From an uncultured Bacteroides sp. (lineage in GTDB: Bacteria > Bacteroidota > Bacteroidia > Bacteroidales > Bacteroidaceae), in assembly GCA_948847595.1 (NCBI GenBank), contig CAQOGY010000006.1, positions 1 to 64,000 of the forward strand: a DNA stretch of 64,000 nt, in the 5' to 3' direction. This document shows, one piece after another, positions 1-10,137 of the stretch (positions within the stretch are counted from its first letter, which is position 1; each line of letters begins with the position of its first letter). Under the pieces are notes generated by a model. That model did not search any database. It worked only from the letters and a program-made list of their open reading frames with translations, and was not told the origin of the DNA. Position numbers and translations under genes: made by a program.

Positions 1-73
1 GCAAAGTAAGCACTTTTATCCGTATAAAACAAGGATTTCTTAAAATAATTCACTTATAAGTAGCTATTTTTCT

Positions 74-1306
74 TTATTTGAGTAAATCCCGAAGCATTAG
101 CAGCGCATTATTGCCCGCCCGTTCAATATTCATGGCCCTTCCACGATTTGTTTCCTGCTTGTAAGTACGAATTTCGTTTTTATAACCAGCGGCTATCCAG
201 ACAGTCCCTACAGGTTTTTCCGGTGTGCCTCCGCCCGGGCCGGCTATTCCCGATGTAGCAACCGCACAGTCAGTTTTCAATGCTTTCATCGCGCCTTTCA
301 CCATTTCAATCACAGTCTGCTCACTTACAGCGCCATAGCGTTCCAAGGTTTCGGTAGAAACGTGTAAAAGTCCCATTTTTACGTCATTGGAGTAAGCCAC
401 CACACTACCGTTAAAGTATTCCGAGCTTCCGGCGATGGATGTTAATCGTGCGGCAATACTTCCTCCGGTACAACTTTCTGCGGTGGAAACGGTCAATTTC
501 TTCTTTCTCAAGAGTTCGCCCACAATAATTTCCAATGGCACATCTTCTTCACTGAAGATGTCATCATCTAATATTTTCTCTAGTTTTACTTTTTCGCAGT
601 CAAGAAGTTTTTTTACTTCTTCTTCTCTCTGTCCGCGTCCGGTTAATCTCAGGCGGATTATCCCAAGTTTGGGCAGGTATGCTAATTTGATACATTCAGG
701 TAAAGCACTTTCCCAAGGTTCTAATTTTTCAGCCAATACCGATTCCGGATAATGTTGTACAAGAAAAGTCTGATGGATGATTACATCCGTTTGGAACCTT
801 TCGTGCAACTTAGGTAATACGCTTCCGGTCATTACGGCAGTCATTTCCTGCGGGACTCCGGGCATAGATACAAGTACTTTCCCATCCTTTTCAAACCAAC
901 TGACAGAAGCGCTCCCTACAGGATTATTGATTACCGTGCAATTTTCAGGAACCATTGCCTGGCTTTTATTCAGCGCATTCATTGGGATTTTTCCTGCTAA
1001 CACCCGTTTTACATTCTCGAATACTTCTTCACTGAATACCAGTTGCGTGTGGAAGTATTTACAAAGAGTCTGTTTGGTTATATCATCCTTAGTAGGGCCA
1101 AGTCCTCCGGTCACTAAAACAATATTTACCCTTTCCATCGCATTATCAATCGCTTCCAGAATCTCTTCCTCACGGTCACGGACTGAAACAACACGAAGAA
1201 CTTCAATACCTATTTTGTTTAACTCCTGCCCCATCCAGGCGGAGTTAGTATCGATAACCTGCCCTATCAGCAGTTCATCGCCAATGGTTATAATCTCGGC
1301 AAACAT
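74..1306 (-). CDS. cinA: CinA family nicotinamide-nucleotide amidohydrolase
   Basis: Two-domain CinA protein of 410 aa, the normal length. The N-terminal half (about residues 1-170) is the molybdopterin-binding-like COG1058 domain, with GDELLIGQ near residue 9 and GGLGPTKDD near residue 67. The C-terminal part (about 255-410) is the PncC domain, with AESCTGG near residue 277 and TSGIAGPGGG near 350. PncC enzymes deamidate nicotinamide mononucleotide in pyridine-nucleotide recycling in the cytoplasm. It lies 45 bp downstream of tsaD on the same strand and is probably cotranscribed with it. Nothing is missing from the catalytic motifs. Family assignment is firm; the exact substrate in this organism is inferred. 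Confidence 0.93.
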   Translation of the reverse strand: MFAEIITIGDELLIGQVIDTNSAWMGQELNKIGIEVLRVVSVRDREEEILEAIDNAMERVNIVLVTGGLGPTKDDITKQTLCKYFHTQLVFSEEVFENVKRVLAGKIPMNALNKSQAMVPENCTVINNPVGSASVSWFEKDGKVLVSMPGVPQEMTAVMTGSVLPKLHERFQTDVIIHQTFLVQHYPESVLAEKLEPWESALPECIKLAYLPKLGIIRLRLTGRGQREEEVKKLLDCEKVKLEKILDDDIFSEEDVPLEIIVGELLRKKKLTVSTAESCTGGSIAARLTSIAGSSEYFNGSVVAYSNDVKMGLLHVSTETLERYGAVSEQTVIEMVKGAMKALKTDCAVATSGIAGPGGGTPEKPVGTVWIAAGYKNEIRTYKQETNRGRAMNIERAGNNALLMLRDLLK

Positions 1307-1351
1307 ATTTCCCTGCTTTATTTTAATTATATATAGGTACGCGAAAGCAAC

Positions 1352-2371
1352 TTATAATGTCACGCGGGAATAAGCCGGAAGATCAATGGAGCAGAAGTCT
1401 TTATCCAGATACTTAAAATATCCGGTAATGGCAATCATTGCCGCATTGTCGGTCGTATAGCTGAATTTAGGAATAAATATATTCCAGCCATATTTTTCGG
1501 CGTGTTCACGGAACGCATTACGTAGTCCGTTATTTGCGGAAACGCCACCTGCTACGGCTACTTCCTTAATTTTATATTCTTTCGCTGCTTTCCGCAGTTT
1601 ATCCATTAAGATATCTACGACCGTTGCTTCCAGTGACGCAGCTAAATCCACCTTATGATGTTCGATGAAATCAGGATCTTCCTTCATCCAATCACGCAAT
1701 GAATACAGGAATGACGTTTTCAACCCGCTAAAGCTGTAATCCAACCCCGGAATATGCGGTTTGCTGAAAGTAAATGCTTTCGGATTTCCCTGACGTGCCA
1801 ATTTGTCAATAATCGGGCCACCCGGATAACCTAATCCCATGACTTTCGAACATTTATCTATTGCTTCACCTGCTGCGTCATCAATCGTTTGCCCGAGAAT
1901 CTCCATGTCATTATATGCTTTTACCAATATAATTTGGGAATTTCCCCCGGAAACCAACAGGCAAAGGAAAGGAAATTGCGGTTGCTTATTCTCTTCTCCT
2001 TCTGCTTTAATAAAATGTGCTAAAACATGCCCTGTCAAATGGTTAACATCAATCAAAGGAATATTTAAAGAACGAGCGAACCCTTTTGCGAAAGAAACAC
2101 CGACAAGCAAAGACCCCATTAATCCCGGGCCACGGGTGAAAGCCACCGCACTTAATTCTTCTTTGGTAATGCCGGCGCGTTTCAATGCTTCATGTACTAC
2201 CGGTACGATGTTTTGTTGGTGTGCCCGTGAAGCCAGTTCGGGTACTACTCCACCGTATGCTTCATGTACGGCCTGACTTGATACCACATTTGACAGCAAA
2301 TAACCATCCTTGATTACGGCTGCCGACGTATCATCACAAGAAGATTCTATTCCTAATATTATTGCACTCAT
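1352..2371 (-). CDS. tsaD: tRNA N6-adenosine threonylcarbamoyltransferase TsaD
   Basis: TsaD (Kae1/Gcp) of 339 aa. It transfers the threonylcarbamoyl group to A37 of ANN-decoding tRNAs together with TsaB and TsaE, which are not in this window. Visible hallmarks are the N-terminal GIESSCDDTSAA motif, the metal-binding HLTGH at about residue 111, and the conserved FSGLKTS and VAGGVSANN segments of the ASKHA-fold nucleotide site. The start is the ATG at 2369-2371, behind a Bacteroides-type -7 box at 2396-2403. It is the first gene of a leftward pair with cinA and divergent from the tamB-like gene. It should be essential or nearly so, as in most bacteria. Confidence 0.96.
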   Translation of the reverse strand: MSAIILGIESSCDDTSAAVIKDGYLLSNVVSSQAVHEAYGGVVPELASRAHQQNIVPVVHEALKRAGITKEELSAVAFTRGPGLMGSLLVGVSFAKGFARSLNIPLIDVNHLTGHVLAHFIKAEGEENKQPQFPFLCLLVSGGNSQIILVKAYNDMEILGQTIDDAAGEAIDKCSKVMGLGYPGGPIIDKLARQGNPKAFTFSKPHIPGLDYSFSGLKTSFLYSLRDWMKEDPDFIEHHKVDLAASLEATVVDILMDKLRKAAKEYKIKEVAVAGGVSANNGLRNAFREHAEKYGWNIFIPKFSYTTDNAAMIAITGYFKYLDKDFCSIDLPAYSRVTL

Positions 2372-2395
2372 AAGTATTTAAACTATTAAACGGTG

Positions 2396-2403
2396 CAAAA
2401 GTA
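2396..2403 (-). promoter_or_regulatory. predicted -7 box for tsaD-cinA
   Basis: On the minus strand this reads TACTTTTG, matching the Bacteroidetes sigma-ABfr -7 consensus TAnnTTTG, 25 bp upstream of the tsaD start codon. No clear -33 TTTG was identified. Confidence 0.5.
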
Positions 2404-2437
2404 ATCATAAAACTACGATTCATAACGAACTATTTTA

Positions 2438-2445
2438 TATTTTTG
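2438..2445 (+). promoter_or_regulatory. predicted -7 box for the tamB-like gene
   Basis: TATTTTTG matches TAnnTTTG exactly. Transcription would start near 2452, leaving only about 18-27 nt before the two candidate start codons at 2470 and 2479, so translation must begin very close to the 5' end of the message. Confidence 0.5.
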
Positions 2446-2469
2446 TTCGCAAAATAAAAGTAATCGCAT

Positions 2470-5400
2470 ATCAGAACGCTGAAAAAGACTGTACGCTGGG
2501 TAGTCGGCATTGTACTGGGAGTATATATCGGGGCTATTATCTTGTTGAATATACCAAGTATTCAACGAGCTATGAGTTCATTTGTTGCCGGAGAACTTTC
2601 CGAGGTCTTGAATACAAAAGTCATGATCGGCAGAATCAATATCGGATTATTGAACCGCATTATTATCGACGATGTATTGCTAGACGATCAAAAGGGACAG
2701 GAAATGCTCAAAGTTACCCGTCTGTCCGCCAAATTTGATATAATGCCTTTCTTTAAAGGAAAGATTTCTATCAGCAGTGTCCAACTTTTCGGTTTTAATA
2801 TCAATCTTCAGAAGGATACACCGGATTCTCCGCCAAATTTTAAGTTTGTTTTGGATGCCTTCGCGTCAAAGGACACTGTGAAGAAAGAGAATTCACTCGA
2901 TTTACGTATCAATTCCATTTTGATTCGTCGGGGTCGGATGGCCTATCATGTACTTTCGGAAGAGGATACACCGGGGAAATTCAATGCCAAGCATATTCAG
3001 CTCCAAAATATCATTGCTAATATTTCTTTGAAAGCATTGAGCAAGGATTCTGTGAATTTAGGAATCAAGCGATTGAGTCTAGACGAAAAGGTATCAGGAT
3101 TTTCTTTGAAGAAAATGAGTTTAAAGTTGGTAGCCAATAGTAAGCGGACGAATATTGATAACTTTGCCATCGAACTGCCGGAGACTTCTCTGAAAATGGA
3201 TACCATACACTTGGTATATGATAGCTTGGAAGCTTTCAATCATTTTACAGAGAAAGTTCATTTTTCTTTCCGTACATTACCGTCACAAGTTACTTTAAAA
3301 GATATTTCACCTTTTGTACCTGTCCTGTCACATTTCAAAGAACCTGTTACGCTGGATATGGAAGTGAAAGGTACAGTCGACCAATTGAATTGTTCGCATT
3401 TGGAGATTACAGCGGACGACCGGCAGTTTCGTCTTAGAGGAGACGTGTCGCTTCAGGATTTGTCGCACCCACAAGATGCATATGTATATGGTACTCTTTC
3501 TGAACTCTCAGCCAATACTCGTGGTGTCGGCTTCTTAGTACGCAATTTGAGTCATAATTACAATGGAGTTCCTCCCGTCCTCGAACGTTTGGGAGATGTC
3601 AGCTTCCGGGGAGAAATTTCCGGATATTTCACGGATTTGGTTACATACGGACAATTGCATACCAGTTTGGGAAATGTAAAGACTGACTTGAAGTTAAGTT
3701 CGGATAAAAGTAAAGGGCTGTTTGCTTACTCCGGTGCTGTGAAAACGGAAGATTTCAAGCTTGGTGAACTATTAGCCAATGAACAGTTGGGAGAAATCAC
3801 TTTCAATCTCGATGTACATGGGAGACATATCACAGATCGGCTTCCGATAGTGGAATTAAAAGGATTGATTGCTTCTATAGATTATAGCAGATATAGATAT
3901 GAGAATATAACGTTGGACGGCGAATATAAACAAGGCGGCTTTAATGGTAAAGTGGCATTGGATGATCCGAATGGCTCTATCTATTTGAATGGAGATGTCA
4001 ACGTCACTTCCAGGATTCCGACTTTTAATTTTCTTGCTGTGGTTGACAAGGTACGGCCCAATGATTTGAATCTCACCACCAAGTATCCGGACGCGGAATT
4101 CTCTCTAAAATTGAAAGCTAATTTTACAGGCGGGTCTGTGGATGAAATGATTGGAGAAATCAATGTAGATAGCCTGAAGTTTACAGCGCCGGATAAAGAA
4201 TATTTCATGAATAATATGAATATCCGGGCTACAAAGCAGAATAACGAGAATCAATTAAGGCTGACTTCCGAGTTTCTGACAGCAAGCGTAGAGGGCAAGT
4301 TCCAATATCACACGTTGCCTGCCAGTATTTTGAATATTATGAGGAAATATGTCCCATCTTTGATATTACCTCCTAAAAAGCCAATTGAAACACATAATAA
4401 TTTCCTGTTTGATATACATATATATAATACGGACATCTTATCTACAATTTTTGATATTCCGCTGACCGTATATACTCATTCAACTTTGAAGGGATATTTC
4501 AATGATCCTATGCAACGTTTGCGCGTAGAAGGTTATTTCCCTCGTTTGCAATATAAGAATAACTATATAGAGTCCGGTTTGATTCTTTGTGAGAATCCGG
4601 CAGATCATATTCGCGCACGGGTTCGTTTAATCAGTTTGAAAAAGAAGGGAGCAGTAAATCTTTCCCTGGACGCACAAGCGAAAGATGATAATGTCAGTAC
4701 GACATTAAACTGGGGAAATAGTGCGGCAGTAACGTATAGCGGGCAATTGGCTGCCGTGGCCAAGTTTTTACGTACCGAGGGAGAAAAGCCATTATTGAAG
4801 GCAATGGTAGATGTGAAGCCTACGGATATTATTTTGAATGATACTCTCTGGAAGATACACCCTTCGCAGGTTGTGGTAGATTCGGGGAAAGTAGATGTGA
4901 ATAACTTCTATTTCAGCCATCAAGACCGTTATGTACGCATTAACGGACGTCTCTCTGATAATCCCAACGACACGGTTAAAGTCGATTTGAAGGATATTAA
5001 TATGGGATATGTATTTGATATTGCAAGTATCTCTGATGATGTCAACTTTGAAGGTGATGCAACGGGAACAGCTTATGCAAGCGGTGTGCTGAAAAAGCCT
5101 GTGATGAATACCCGTTTGTTCGTAAAGAATTTCTCGCTTAACGAAGGACGTTTGGGCGATCTGGACATATACGGTGAGTGGGATAATGAAAACAGGGGTA
5201 TCCGTCTCGACGCATCTATTCAAGATATAGCTTCTGCCCCATCACGCGTCACGGGTATTATCTATCCATTAAAACCGGAAAGCGGACTTGACTTGAATAT
5301 CGAAGCTCATGGATTGAACCTGAAGTTTCTTGAGCATTATATGAAGTCCATTGCTACCGATATAAAAGGCCGGGGAACAGGAAATGTGCATTTCTATGGA

Positions 5401-7023
5401 AAATTCAAGGGATTGAACTTGGATGGTGCCGTCATGACGGACGCTTCTATGAAATTTGATATATTGAATACTCATTTTGCCGTTAAGGATACAATCCGCC
5501 TTGCTCCTACAGGGTTGACATTTAATAATATGTATATTTCCGATATGGAGGGACATACCGGAAGAATTAATGGATATTTGCATTTCCAGCATTTTAAGAA
5601 CTTAAACTACCGCTTTGAGATACAAGCTAATAATATGCTTGTGATGAATACAAAGGAGTCGGCAGATATGCCTTTCTATGGTACGGTATATGGTACGGGA
5701 AATGTGTTACTTTCCGGAAATGCAGTGCAAGGATTGGAAGTTAATGCCGCTATGACCACCAACCGGAATACAGTCTTCACCTATATTAATGGTAGTGTAG
5801 CATCAGCCACCAGTAATCAGTTTATTAAGTTTGTGGACAAAACACCCCGTCGCACTATTCAGGATTCTGTTCAAATCATCTCTTACTATGACCAGATACA
5901 GCAAAAACGTCAAGCGAAGACAGAGGAACAAAAGACGGATATTCGCTTGAATATTCTGGTAGATGCAACGCCTGACGCTACTATGCGGATTATCATGGAT
6001 CCGGTTGCCGGAGACTATATCAGTGGAAAAGGTACAGGAAATATCCGAACGGAATTCTATAATAAAGGTGATGTGAAGATGTTTGGTAATTATCGAATTA
6101 CACAAGGGGTATATAAGTTCAGCTTGCAGGAAGTCATTCGCAAGGATTTTGTGATCAAGGATGGAAGTACGATTACTTTCAATGGTGCGCCTTTGGATGC
6201 TAATATGGACATACAAGCTTCGTATACGGTAAATTCTGCCTCGTTGAATGATTTGATACCCGACGCTTCAGCTATTATACAACAGCCTAATGTGCGGGTA
6301 AATTGTATTATGAATTTGAGTGGGATGCTGGTACGCCCGACTATAAAATTGGGTATTGATCTTCCCAATGAAAGAGATGAGGTGCAGACATTGGTACGCA
6401 ACTATATCAGTACGGAAGAACAAATGAATATGCAGATTCTTTATTTGTTGGGTATCGGCAAGTTTTATACAGAAGATGCCCGGAATAACAATCAGAATTC
6501 TAATGTGATGTCATCGGTACTCTCTTCTACCCTTTCTGGTCAGCTGAATAACGCACTATCACAAGTTTTTGAAACAAACAACTGGAACATTGGAACAAAT
6601 TTGAGTACAGGTGATAAAGGTTGGACAGATATGGAAGTGGAAGGCATCTTGTCCGGCCAACTATTGAATAACAGACTGTTGATTAATGGAAACTTCGGTT
6701 ATCGGGATAATCCGATGGCAAATACCAACTTTGTGGGAGACTTTGAAGCGGAATGGCTGATTAACCGTTCAGGCGATATTCGTTTGAAAGCCTACAATGA
6801 AACGAATGACCGCTATTATACAAAAACGAACCTGACCACGCAAGGTGTGGGTATTATGTACAAAAAAGATTTCAATAAATGGAGTGACCTGTTCTTTTGG
6901 AATAAGTGGAAGTTACGTAATAAGCGGAAACAGGAAGAAAAGACCAAACAAAAGACAGATAGTATCATCGAAAATGACAGTACAGCAAAGTCTGTATTGA
7001 AAAGGCAACGCGATACACACTGA
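2470..7023 (+). CDS. tamB: TamB-like translocation/assembly module protein (DUF490)
   Basis: Very large AsmA/TamB-type protein (about 1,515 aa) with one N-terminal membrane anchor, a long periplasmic beta-rich body and a C-terminal DUF490-like domain (last ~400 residues, including GKGTGNIRTEFYNKGDV). Such proteins span the periplasm and act in outer-membrane protein or lipid transport. The start is unusual. The frame is open from the TAA at 2461-2463, yet contains no ATG or GTG before the membrane anchor. The basic stretch and anchor (LKKTVRWVVGIVLGVYIG) require initiation at ATC 2470 or CTG 2479. The first ordinary near-cognate, TTG 2542, lies inside the anchor and would remove most of it. 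A lysine-rich tail follows the conserved domain. Function is inferred from family and architecture. Confidence 0.85.
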   Translation: MRTLKKTVRWVVGIVLGVYIGAIILLNIPSIQRAMSSFVAGELSEVLNTKVMIGRINIGLLNRIIIDDVLLDDQKGQEMLKVTRLSAKFDIMPFFKGKISISSVQLFGFNINLQKDTPDSPPNFKFVLDAFASKDTVKKENSLDLRINSILIRRGRMAYHVLSEEDTPGKFNAKHIQLQNIIANISLKALSKDSVNLGIKRLSLDEKVSGFSLKKMSLKLVANSKRTNIDNFAIELPETSLKMDTIHLVYDSLEAFNHFTEKVHFSFRTLPSQVTLKDISPFVPVLSHFKEPVTLDMEVKGTVDQLNCSHLEITADDRQFRLRGDVSLQDLSHPQDAYVYGTLSELSANTRGVGFLVRNLSHNYNGVPPVLERLGDVSFRGEISGYFTDLVTYGQLHTSLGNVKTDLKLSSDKSKGLFAYSGAVKTEDFKLGELLANEQLGEITFNLDVHGRHITDRLPIVELKGLIASIDYSRYRYENITLDGEYKQGGFNGKVALDDPNGSIYLNGDVNVTSRIPTFNFLAVVDKVRPNDLNLTTKYPDAEFSLKLKANFTGGSVDEMIGEINVDSLKFTAPDKEYFMNNMNIRATKQNNENQLRLTSEFLTASVEGKFQYHTLPASILNIMRKYVPSLILPPKKPIETHNNFLFDIHIYNTDILSTIFDIPLTVYTHSTLKGYFNDPMQRLRVEGYFPRLQYKNNYIESGLILCENPADHIRARVRLISLKKKGAVNLSLDAQAKDDNVSTTLNWGNSAAVTYSGQLAAVAKFLRTEGEKPLLKAMVDVKPTDIILNDTLWKIHPSQVVVDSGKVDVNNFYFSHQDRYVRINGRLSDNPNDTVKVDLKDINMGYVFDIASISDDVNFEGDATGTAYASGVLKKPVMNTRLFVKNFSLNEGRLGDLDIYGEWDNENRGIRLDASIQDIASAPSRVTGIIYPLKPESGLDLNIEAHGLNLKFLEHYMKSIATDIKGRGTGNVHFYGKFKGLNLDGAVMTDASMKFDILNTHFAVKDTIRLAPTGLTFNNMYISDMEGHTGRINGYLHFQHFKNLNYRFEIQANNMLVMNTKESADMPFYGTVYGTGNVLLSGNAVQGLEVNAAMTTNRNTVFTYINGSVASATSNQFIKFVDKTPRRTIQDSVQIISYYDQIQQKRQAKTEEQKTDIRLNILVDATPDATMRIIMDPVAGDYISGKGTGNIRTEFYNKGDVKMFGNYRITQGVYKFSLQEVIRKDFVIKDGSTITFNGAPLDANMDIQASYTVNSASLNDLIPDASAIIQQPNVRVNCIMNLSGMLVRPTIKLGIDLPNERDEVQTLVRNYISTEEQMNMQILYLLGIGKFYTEDARNNNQNSNVMSSVLSSTLSGQLNNALSQVFETNNWNIGTNLSTGDKGWTDMEVEGILSGQLLNNRLLINGNFGYRDNPMANTNFVGDFEAEWLINRSGDIRLKAYNETNDRYYTKTNLTTQGVGIMYKKDFNKWSDLFFWNKWKLRNKRKQEEKTKQKTDSIIENDSTAKSVLKRQRDTH

Positions 7024-7120
7024 TAAATGTTCATTTTCTCTGAAATTCCGTAGTGTAAAACAAGATAAAACATTTCTGAGAACAACCTTGTAGCAAATAC
7101 TCGTAGATTCTTTTTTGATT

Positions 7121-7128
7121 TATATTTG
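7121..7128 (+). promoter_or_regulatory. predicted -7 box for the Fn3-like lipoprotein
   Basis: TATATTTG matches TAnnTTTG, 30 bp upstream of the ATG at 7159. This gives the small lipoprotein gene its own promoter, separate from the tamB-like gene. Confidence 0.5.
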
Positions 7129-7158
7129 CTTCATTATAAATCAAAAAAAACTTATTTT

Positions 7159-7617
7159 ATGAAAACAGGTAATCGAAACATCTACAAAGTTTTAATCATT
7201 TTTGCTTTATTGTTTTCCTTCTATGGATGCTCATCAGACGAAGATGAGCCACAAGAAAGCCAACTCCCGACTTTTAAATCATCTTCAAATTCTTTATTTC
7301 CTTCGATAACTTCTGGAGAATATGTAGATGGTGTATGGCATAATATAGCTGCATGTTCTGCTACTATATTGGATAATGGCGGAACTCCAATTATCGAATA
7401 CGGCTTTTGTTGGGTAAAAAACACGACAGACACTCCTTCCTTAGAAAAAGGAGAGAAAATTATAGTAGGAACCGATGACTTTGTAGGAGTCTATAATGCA
7501 AAATTATTAGTCGAGTTGTATAAAAATTATAATGTACGAGCTTATGCCATTAATTCATCCGGAGTAAGTTATGATGATATGAAACGTGCCTATGGCGGCT
7601 CGATAAGTCCAAGATAA
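7159..7617 (+). CDS. small lipoprotein with one fibronectin-III-like domain
   Basis: The ATG at 7159 is preferred over earlier in-frame triplets because it gives a clean lipoprotein signal peptide: MKTGNRN, a hydrophobic stretch, then the lipobox FYGC followed by SSDEDE. The acidic residues after the cysteine resemble the Bacteroides surface-export signal. The mature part (about 125 aa) contains GFCWVKNTTDTPS and NYNVRAYAINSSG, which match the Fn3-like modules repeated in many larger Bacteroides surface proteins; here there is only one copy. No catalytic motif is visible. It is a monocistronic gene ending before a bidirectional terminator. Function unknown. Confidence 0.75.
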   Translation: MKTGNRNIYKVLIIFALLFSFYGCSSDEDEPQESQLPTFKSSSNSLFPSITSGEYVDGVWHNIAACSATILDNGGTPIIEYGFCWVKNTTDTPSLEKGEKIIVGTDDFVGVYNAKLLVELYKNYNVRAYAINSSGVSYDDMKRAYGGSISPR

Positions 7618-7683
7618 AGTGGTTCAGCAAATTGAATAGATTCCTATTCCTTGATAGGTATAGATAAAAATCCATAAGTAATT

Positions 7684-7722
7684 AAAAAGCCCTTAATATC
7701 ATTATTGATAAAAGGGCTTTTT
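7684..7722. terminator. bidirectional Rho-independent terminator
   Basis: Arms AAAAAGCCCTT (7684-7694) and AAGGGCTTTTT (7712-7722) are perfectly complementary with a 17-nt loop. The hairpin lies between two converging genes, the lipoprotein and the CHAT protein, and has A/T tracts on both sides, so it can serve both. Confidence 0.85.
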
Positions 7723-7731
7723 AAATTAATC

Positions 7732-10137
7732 TTATTCAACTAATATAAAGTAAGCCCATTTCTGAGGGTCATTCCTATATTTGCCTATCATTTCCCGTTG
7801 TGTTTTTGTGAAAGCCTCTGGTTTGCTCATTCCTTGCTGCCAATACCGATAAAATCCGGTCATAAATTCTACAGTTTCCCTATCAGGTATTTCAGACAGA
7901 CTAATAATCATAGAACGTACTCCTGCCAAGCGGAAAGCACGTTGTAATCCAAAACTCCCCTCGCCTTCATGAATTTCTCCTTGTGCAGAATGGCAAGTGG
8001 AAAGTACAGCAAGCTCAATGCCTGTAAGATTCATAGCTGATATTTCCAATGCTGTAAGAATCCCGTCATTTTCGCCATTTAATGGTAACTCTTCAACCCA
8101 GTTTTTATTAGCACCGGTTAAAATAAAGCCCGTACGCATGAGCGGTTCTTTATAACCACTTTCTCCTTTATGGTTAATGGCAGTACTTTGTATCGAATCA
8201 TTGTATTCTAGATTGAAACCATGAGTTGCCACATGAAGAACTGCTCCCGACATAGATTGATTGGAAAGTTGTTTGAATGAAGCTTCATTTGCCTCCTCTC
8301 CAATATATTTGTGGATTTTCCATTGATTGGAAAGCAGTTGGCTTATACTATTGATTTCCTTTACTGTGCCTGGCAGATAAGCAAATCCTTGTCCACGCAG
8401 TTTTTCCTGATCATCATTTTCTGGCTGTATATTGAATTTTGCTCCTCCAAAAAAGAAAATATCTCTATGCGCATGCTCCAAGTTATCTCTCTGCGATTTT
8501 ATGAAAGGAATATCTCCGGTATATAATAAATGATGAAGAATGTATTTTTCGGATATATACTGTTGCCCATTATGTAAGTCAGCAAAGGGTATTTGGCTTA
8601 AATCACCATCTAATGACAGATAAATATGCTCGCATCCTGATATTGCTTTTTCAATCGGTTGCCAGAATCGGGAATATAGTTTATTATGAACAAACAATTG
8701 GTGCAAACTTAATTTTGTGGTCAGAGGGATTAAATGAGGAAGTGTATCTTTGGCAGTAAATGCAATAGCTATGTATATTCTATCAAAATAATTATAGGAT
8801 ATAGGTAAACTGACTATGTCCACTACCGCTTCCTTCGGAGAAAGTGATGCCGCTATTTCTTTCCATTCGTGATGCCATGAATATTTGACCGGATATTTCT
8901 TTTTCAGATAATCAGTGAGTACAAATTCCATATTGCGTACAGTGATTTCGTTTTCTAATTTTTGAATATAATTCTTCTGTGAAGGATTTCTAAACGCCTT
9001 TTCACTAAAACGTAATTTTTCTATCTGTTGTTGCAGTTGAAACACATAACTATCTTGTACAGTGGATATCGTTTCTTGAAGCTTATAGGATACGGTGGTA
9101 AATAATTCTTTTTTCAGCAGTTGGCTCTCATATAGAAGTTCTGCTATTTCTTCCCATGTCCCGCATATCATATTGTCACACATGAAGAATTCCATTTCTT
9201 CGTAATAGGGTTTTAAAATATCCCATAAATTACTACGTTCAGCCGGCAGTAAATAGGGCAAATCCTTTTCTATATTCGATGTAAGCAATTCCAGTATTCG
9301 ATGATAAACGTCAGACGTTTTTTGAAGATTTCCTTCCATTTCATATTTCCGTGCAGCATTCTTGAACATCTTAAAATAATCCGGTAATCTTTGGTTATAA
9401 AAGATTTCTGCAAGAGATATCGGGTGATACATTTGCTCGGCAATTTTCAGATACTGATCTCCTGTTGAAGAAGAATCTGCTAATAAAGTCAACGCTTTCA
9501 ATCTGTTTTCAATCAATGTACGCTCTTTTTCGCTTCTTTTAGATTTCAGTGCCTGGGTTAGATAATAAATGGCTTCTTTGAAATTCCCGGCTTCCCAGCA
9601 GTATAAACTTGCTCTGTCCCAGTTGTCAGATATACTCGCGTACAAGTCTTCAGCTTCTTTTAATAAAGAATTGTTTCCGGTCTCAATTCCTTTTTGGGTT
9701 AATTCCAAGACTCTTATGACTATTGATTGAGTGTAGTTCACGACTGAAACTAATTCAATCATTCCACCAGGAATCAAGTTTCCTTTATGCCCCAGTTTAT
9801 TGTTTCCTACAAATGTATATATATTTATTAAATCTTTATAAAGCTGAATGTTTTCAGTTTCCTGTTGTGTTGTTGCTAATTTAGCTTCTAATATCTGAAT
9901 AGCTAACTGAGATAACTCTTCTCCTTGCTTGTACATATTTCTATGCTGGCAATATTGAGCAAGCGAGAATAATTCGCGCGCATATTGTAAACTGTCTTTA
10001 GCTGATTCTTCTAATCGCCGGATATGTTCCAGTCCTTCTTTTATTACAGGTTCACTCCATATAGACTTTTGAGCAGTTACATTGTAGGCAACTGCGAGGA
10101 AACATAAGCATCCGATGAAACGTTTGATTAAAACCAT
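7732..10137 (-). CDS. exported TPR-CHAT cysteine protease
   Basis: An 801-aa protein with an N-terminal Sec signal peptide (about residues 1-22), a helical TPR-like region (about 50-400) and a C-terminal CHAT domain. CHAT domains are caspase-like peptidases. The catalytic pair is intact: His near residue 639 in VATHGFN and Cys near 715 in LSTCHSAQGE, followed by the usual GEGSFGLQRAF segment. It is the last gene of a four-gene operon; its ATG overlaps the end of the anti-sigma-like gene by 10 bp. The signal peptide places it outside the cytoplasm, where it could meet the C-terminal part of that membrane protein. Substrate unknown. The operon context suggests it either controls, or is controlled by, the sigma/anti-sigma pair (inference). 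Confidence 0.88.
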   Translation of the reverse strand: MVLIKRFIGCLCFLAVAYNVTAQKSIWSEPVIKEGLEHIRRLEESAKDSLQYARELFSLAQYCQHRNMYKQGEELSQLAIQILEAKLATTQQETENIQLYKDLINIYTFVGNNKLGHKGNLIPGGMIELVSVVNYTQSIVIRVLELTQKGIETGNNSLLKEAEDLYASISDNWDRASLYCWEAGNFKEAIYYLTQALKSKRSEKERTLIENRLKALTLLADSSSTGDQYLKIAEQMYHPISLAEIFYNQRLPDYFKMFKNAARKYEMEGNLQKTSDVYHRILELLTSNIEKDLPYLLPAERSNLWDILKPYYEEMEFFMCDNMICGTWEEIAELLYESQLLKKELFTTVSYKLQETISTVQDSYVFQLQQQIEKLRFSEKAFRNPSQKNYIQKLENEITVRNMEFVLTDYLKKKYPVKYSWHHEWKEIAASLSPKEAVVDIVSLPISYNYFDRIYIAIAFTAKDTLPHLIPLTTKLSLHQLFVHNKLYSRFWQPIEKAISGCEHIYLSLDGDLSQIPFADLHNGQQYISEKYILHHLLYTGDIPFIKSQRDNLEHAHRDIFFFGGAKFNIQPENDDQEKLRGQGFAYLPGTVKEINSISQLLSNQWKIHKYIGEEANEASFKQLSNQSMSGAVLHVATHGFNLEYNDSIQSTAINHKGESGYKEPLMRTGFILTGANKNWVEELPLNGENDGILTALEISAMNLTGIELAVLSTCHSAQGEIHEGEGSFGLQRAFRLAGVRSMIISLSEIPDRETVEFMTGFYRYWQQGMSKPEAFTKTQREMIGKYRNDPQKWAYFILVE

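Noticed and set aside
777..1373. 198-aa plus-strand ORF across cinA
   Set aside because: It lies entirely antisense to cinA and its end crosses into tsaD; low-complexity serine/threonine-rich translation with no family resemblance.
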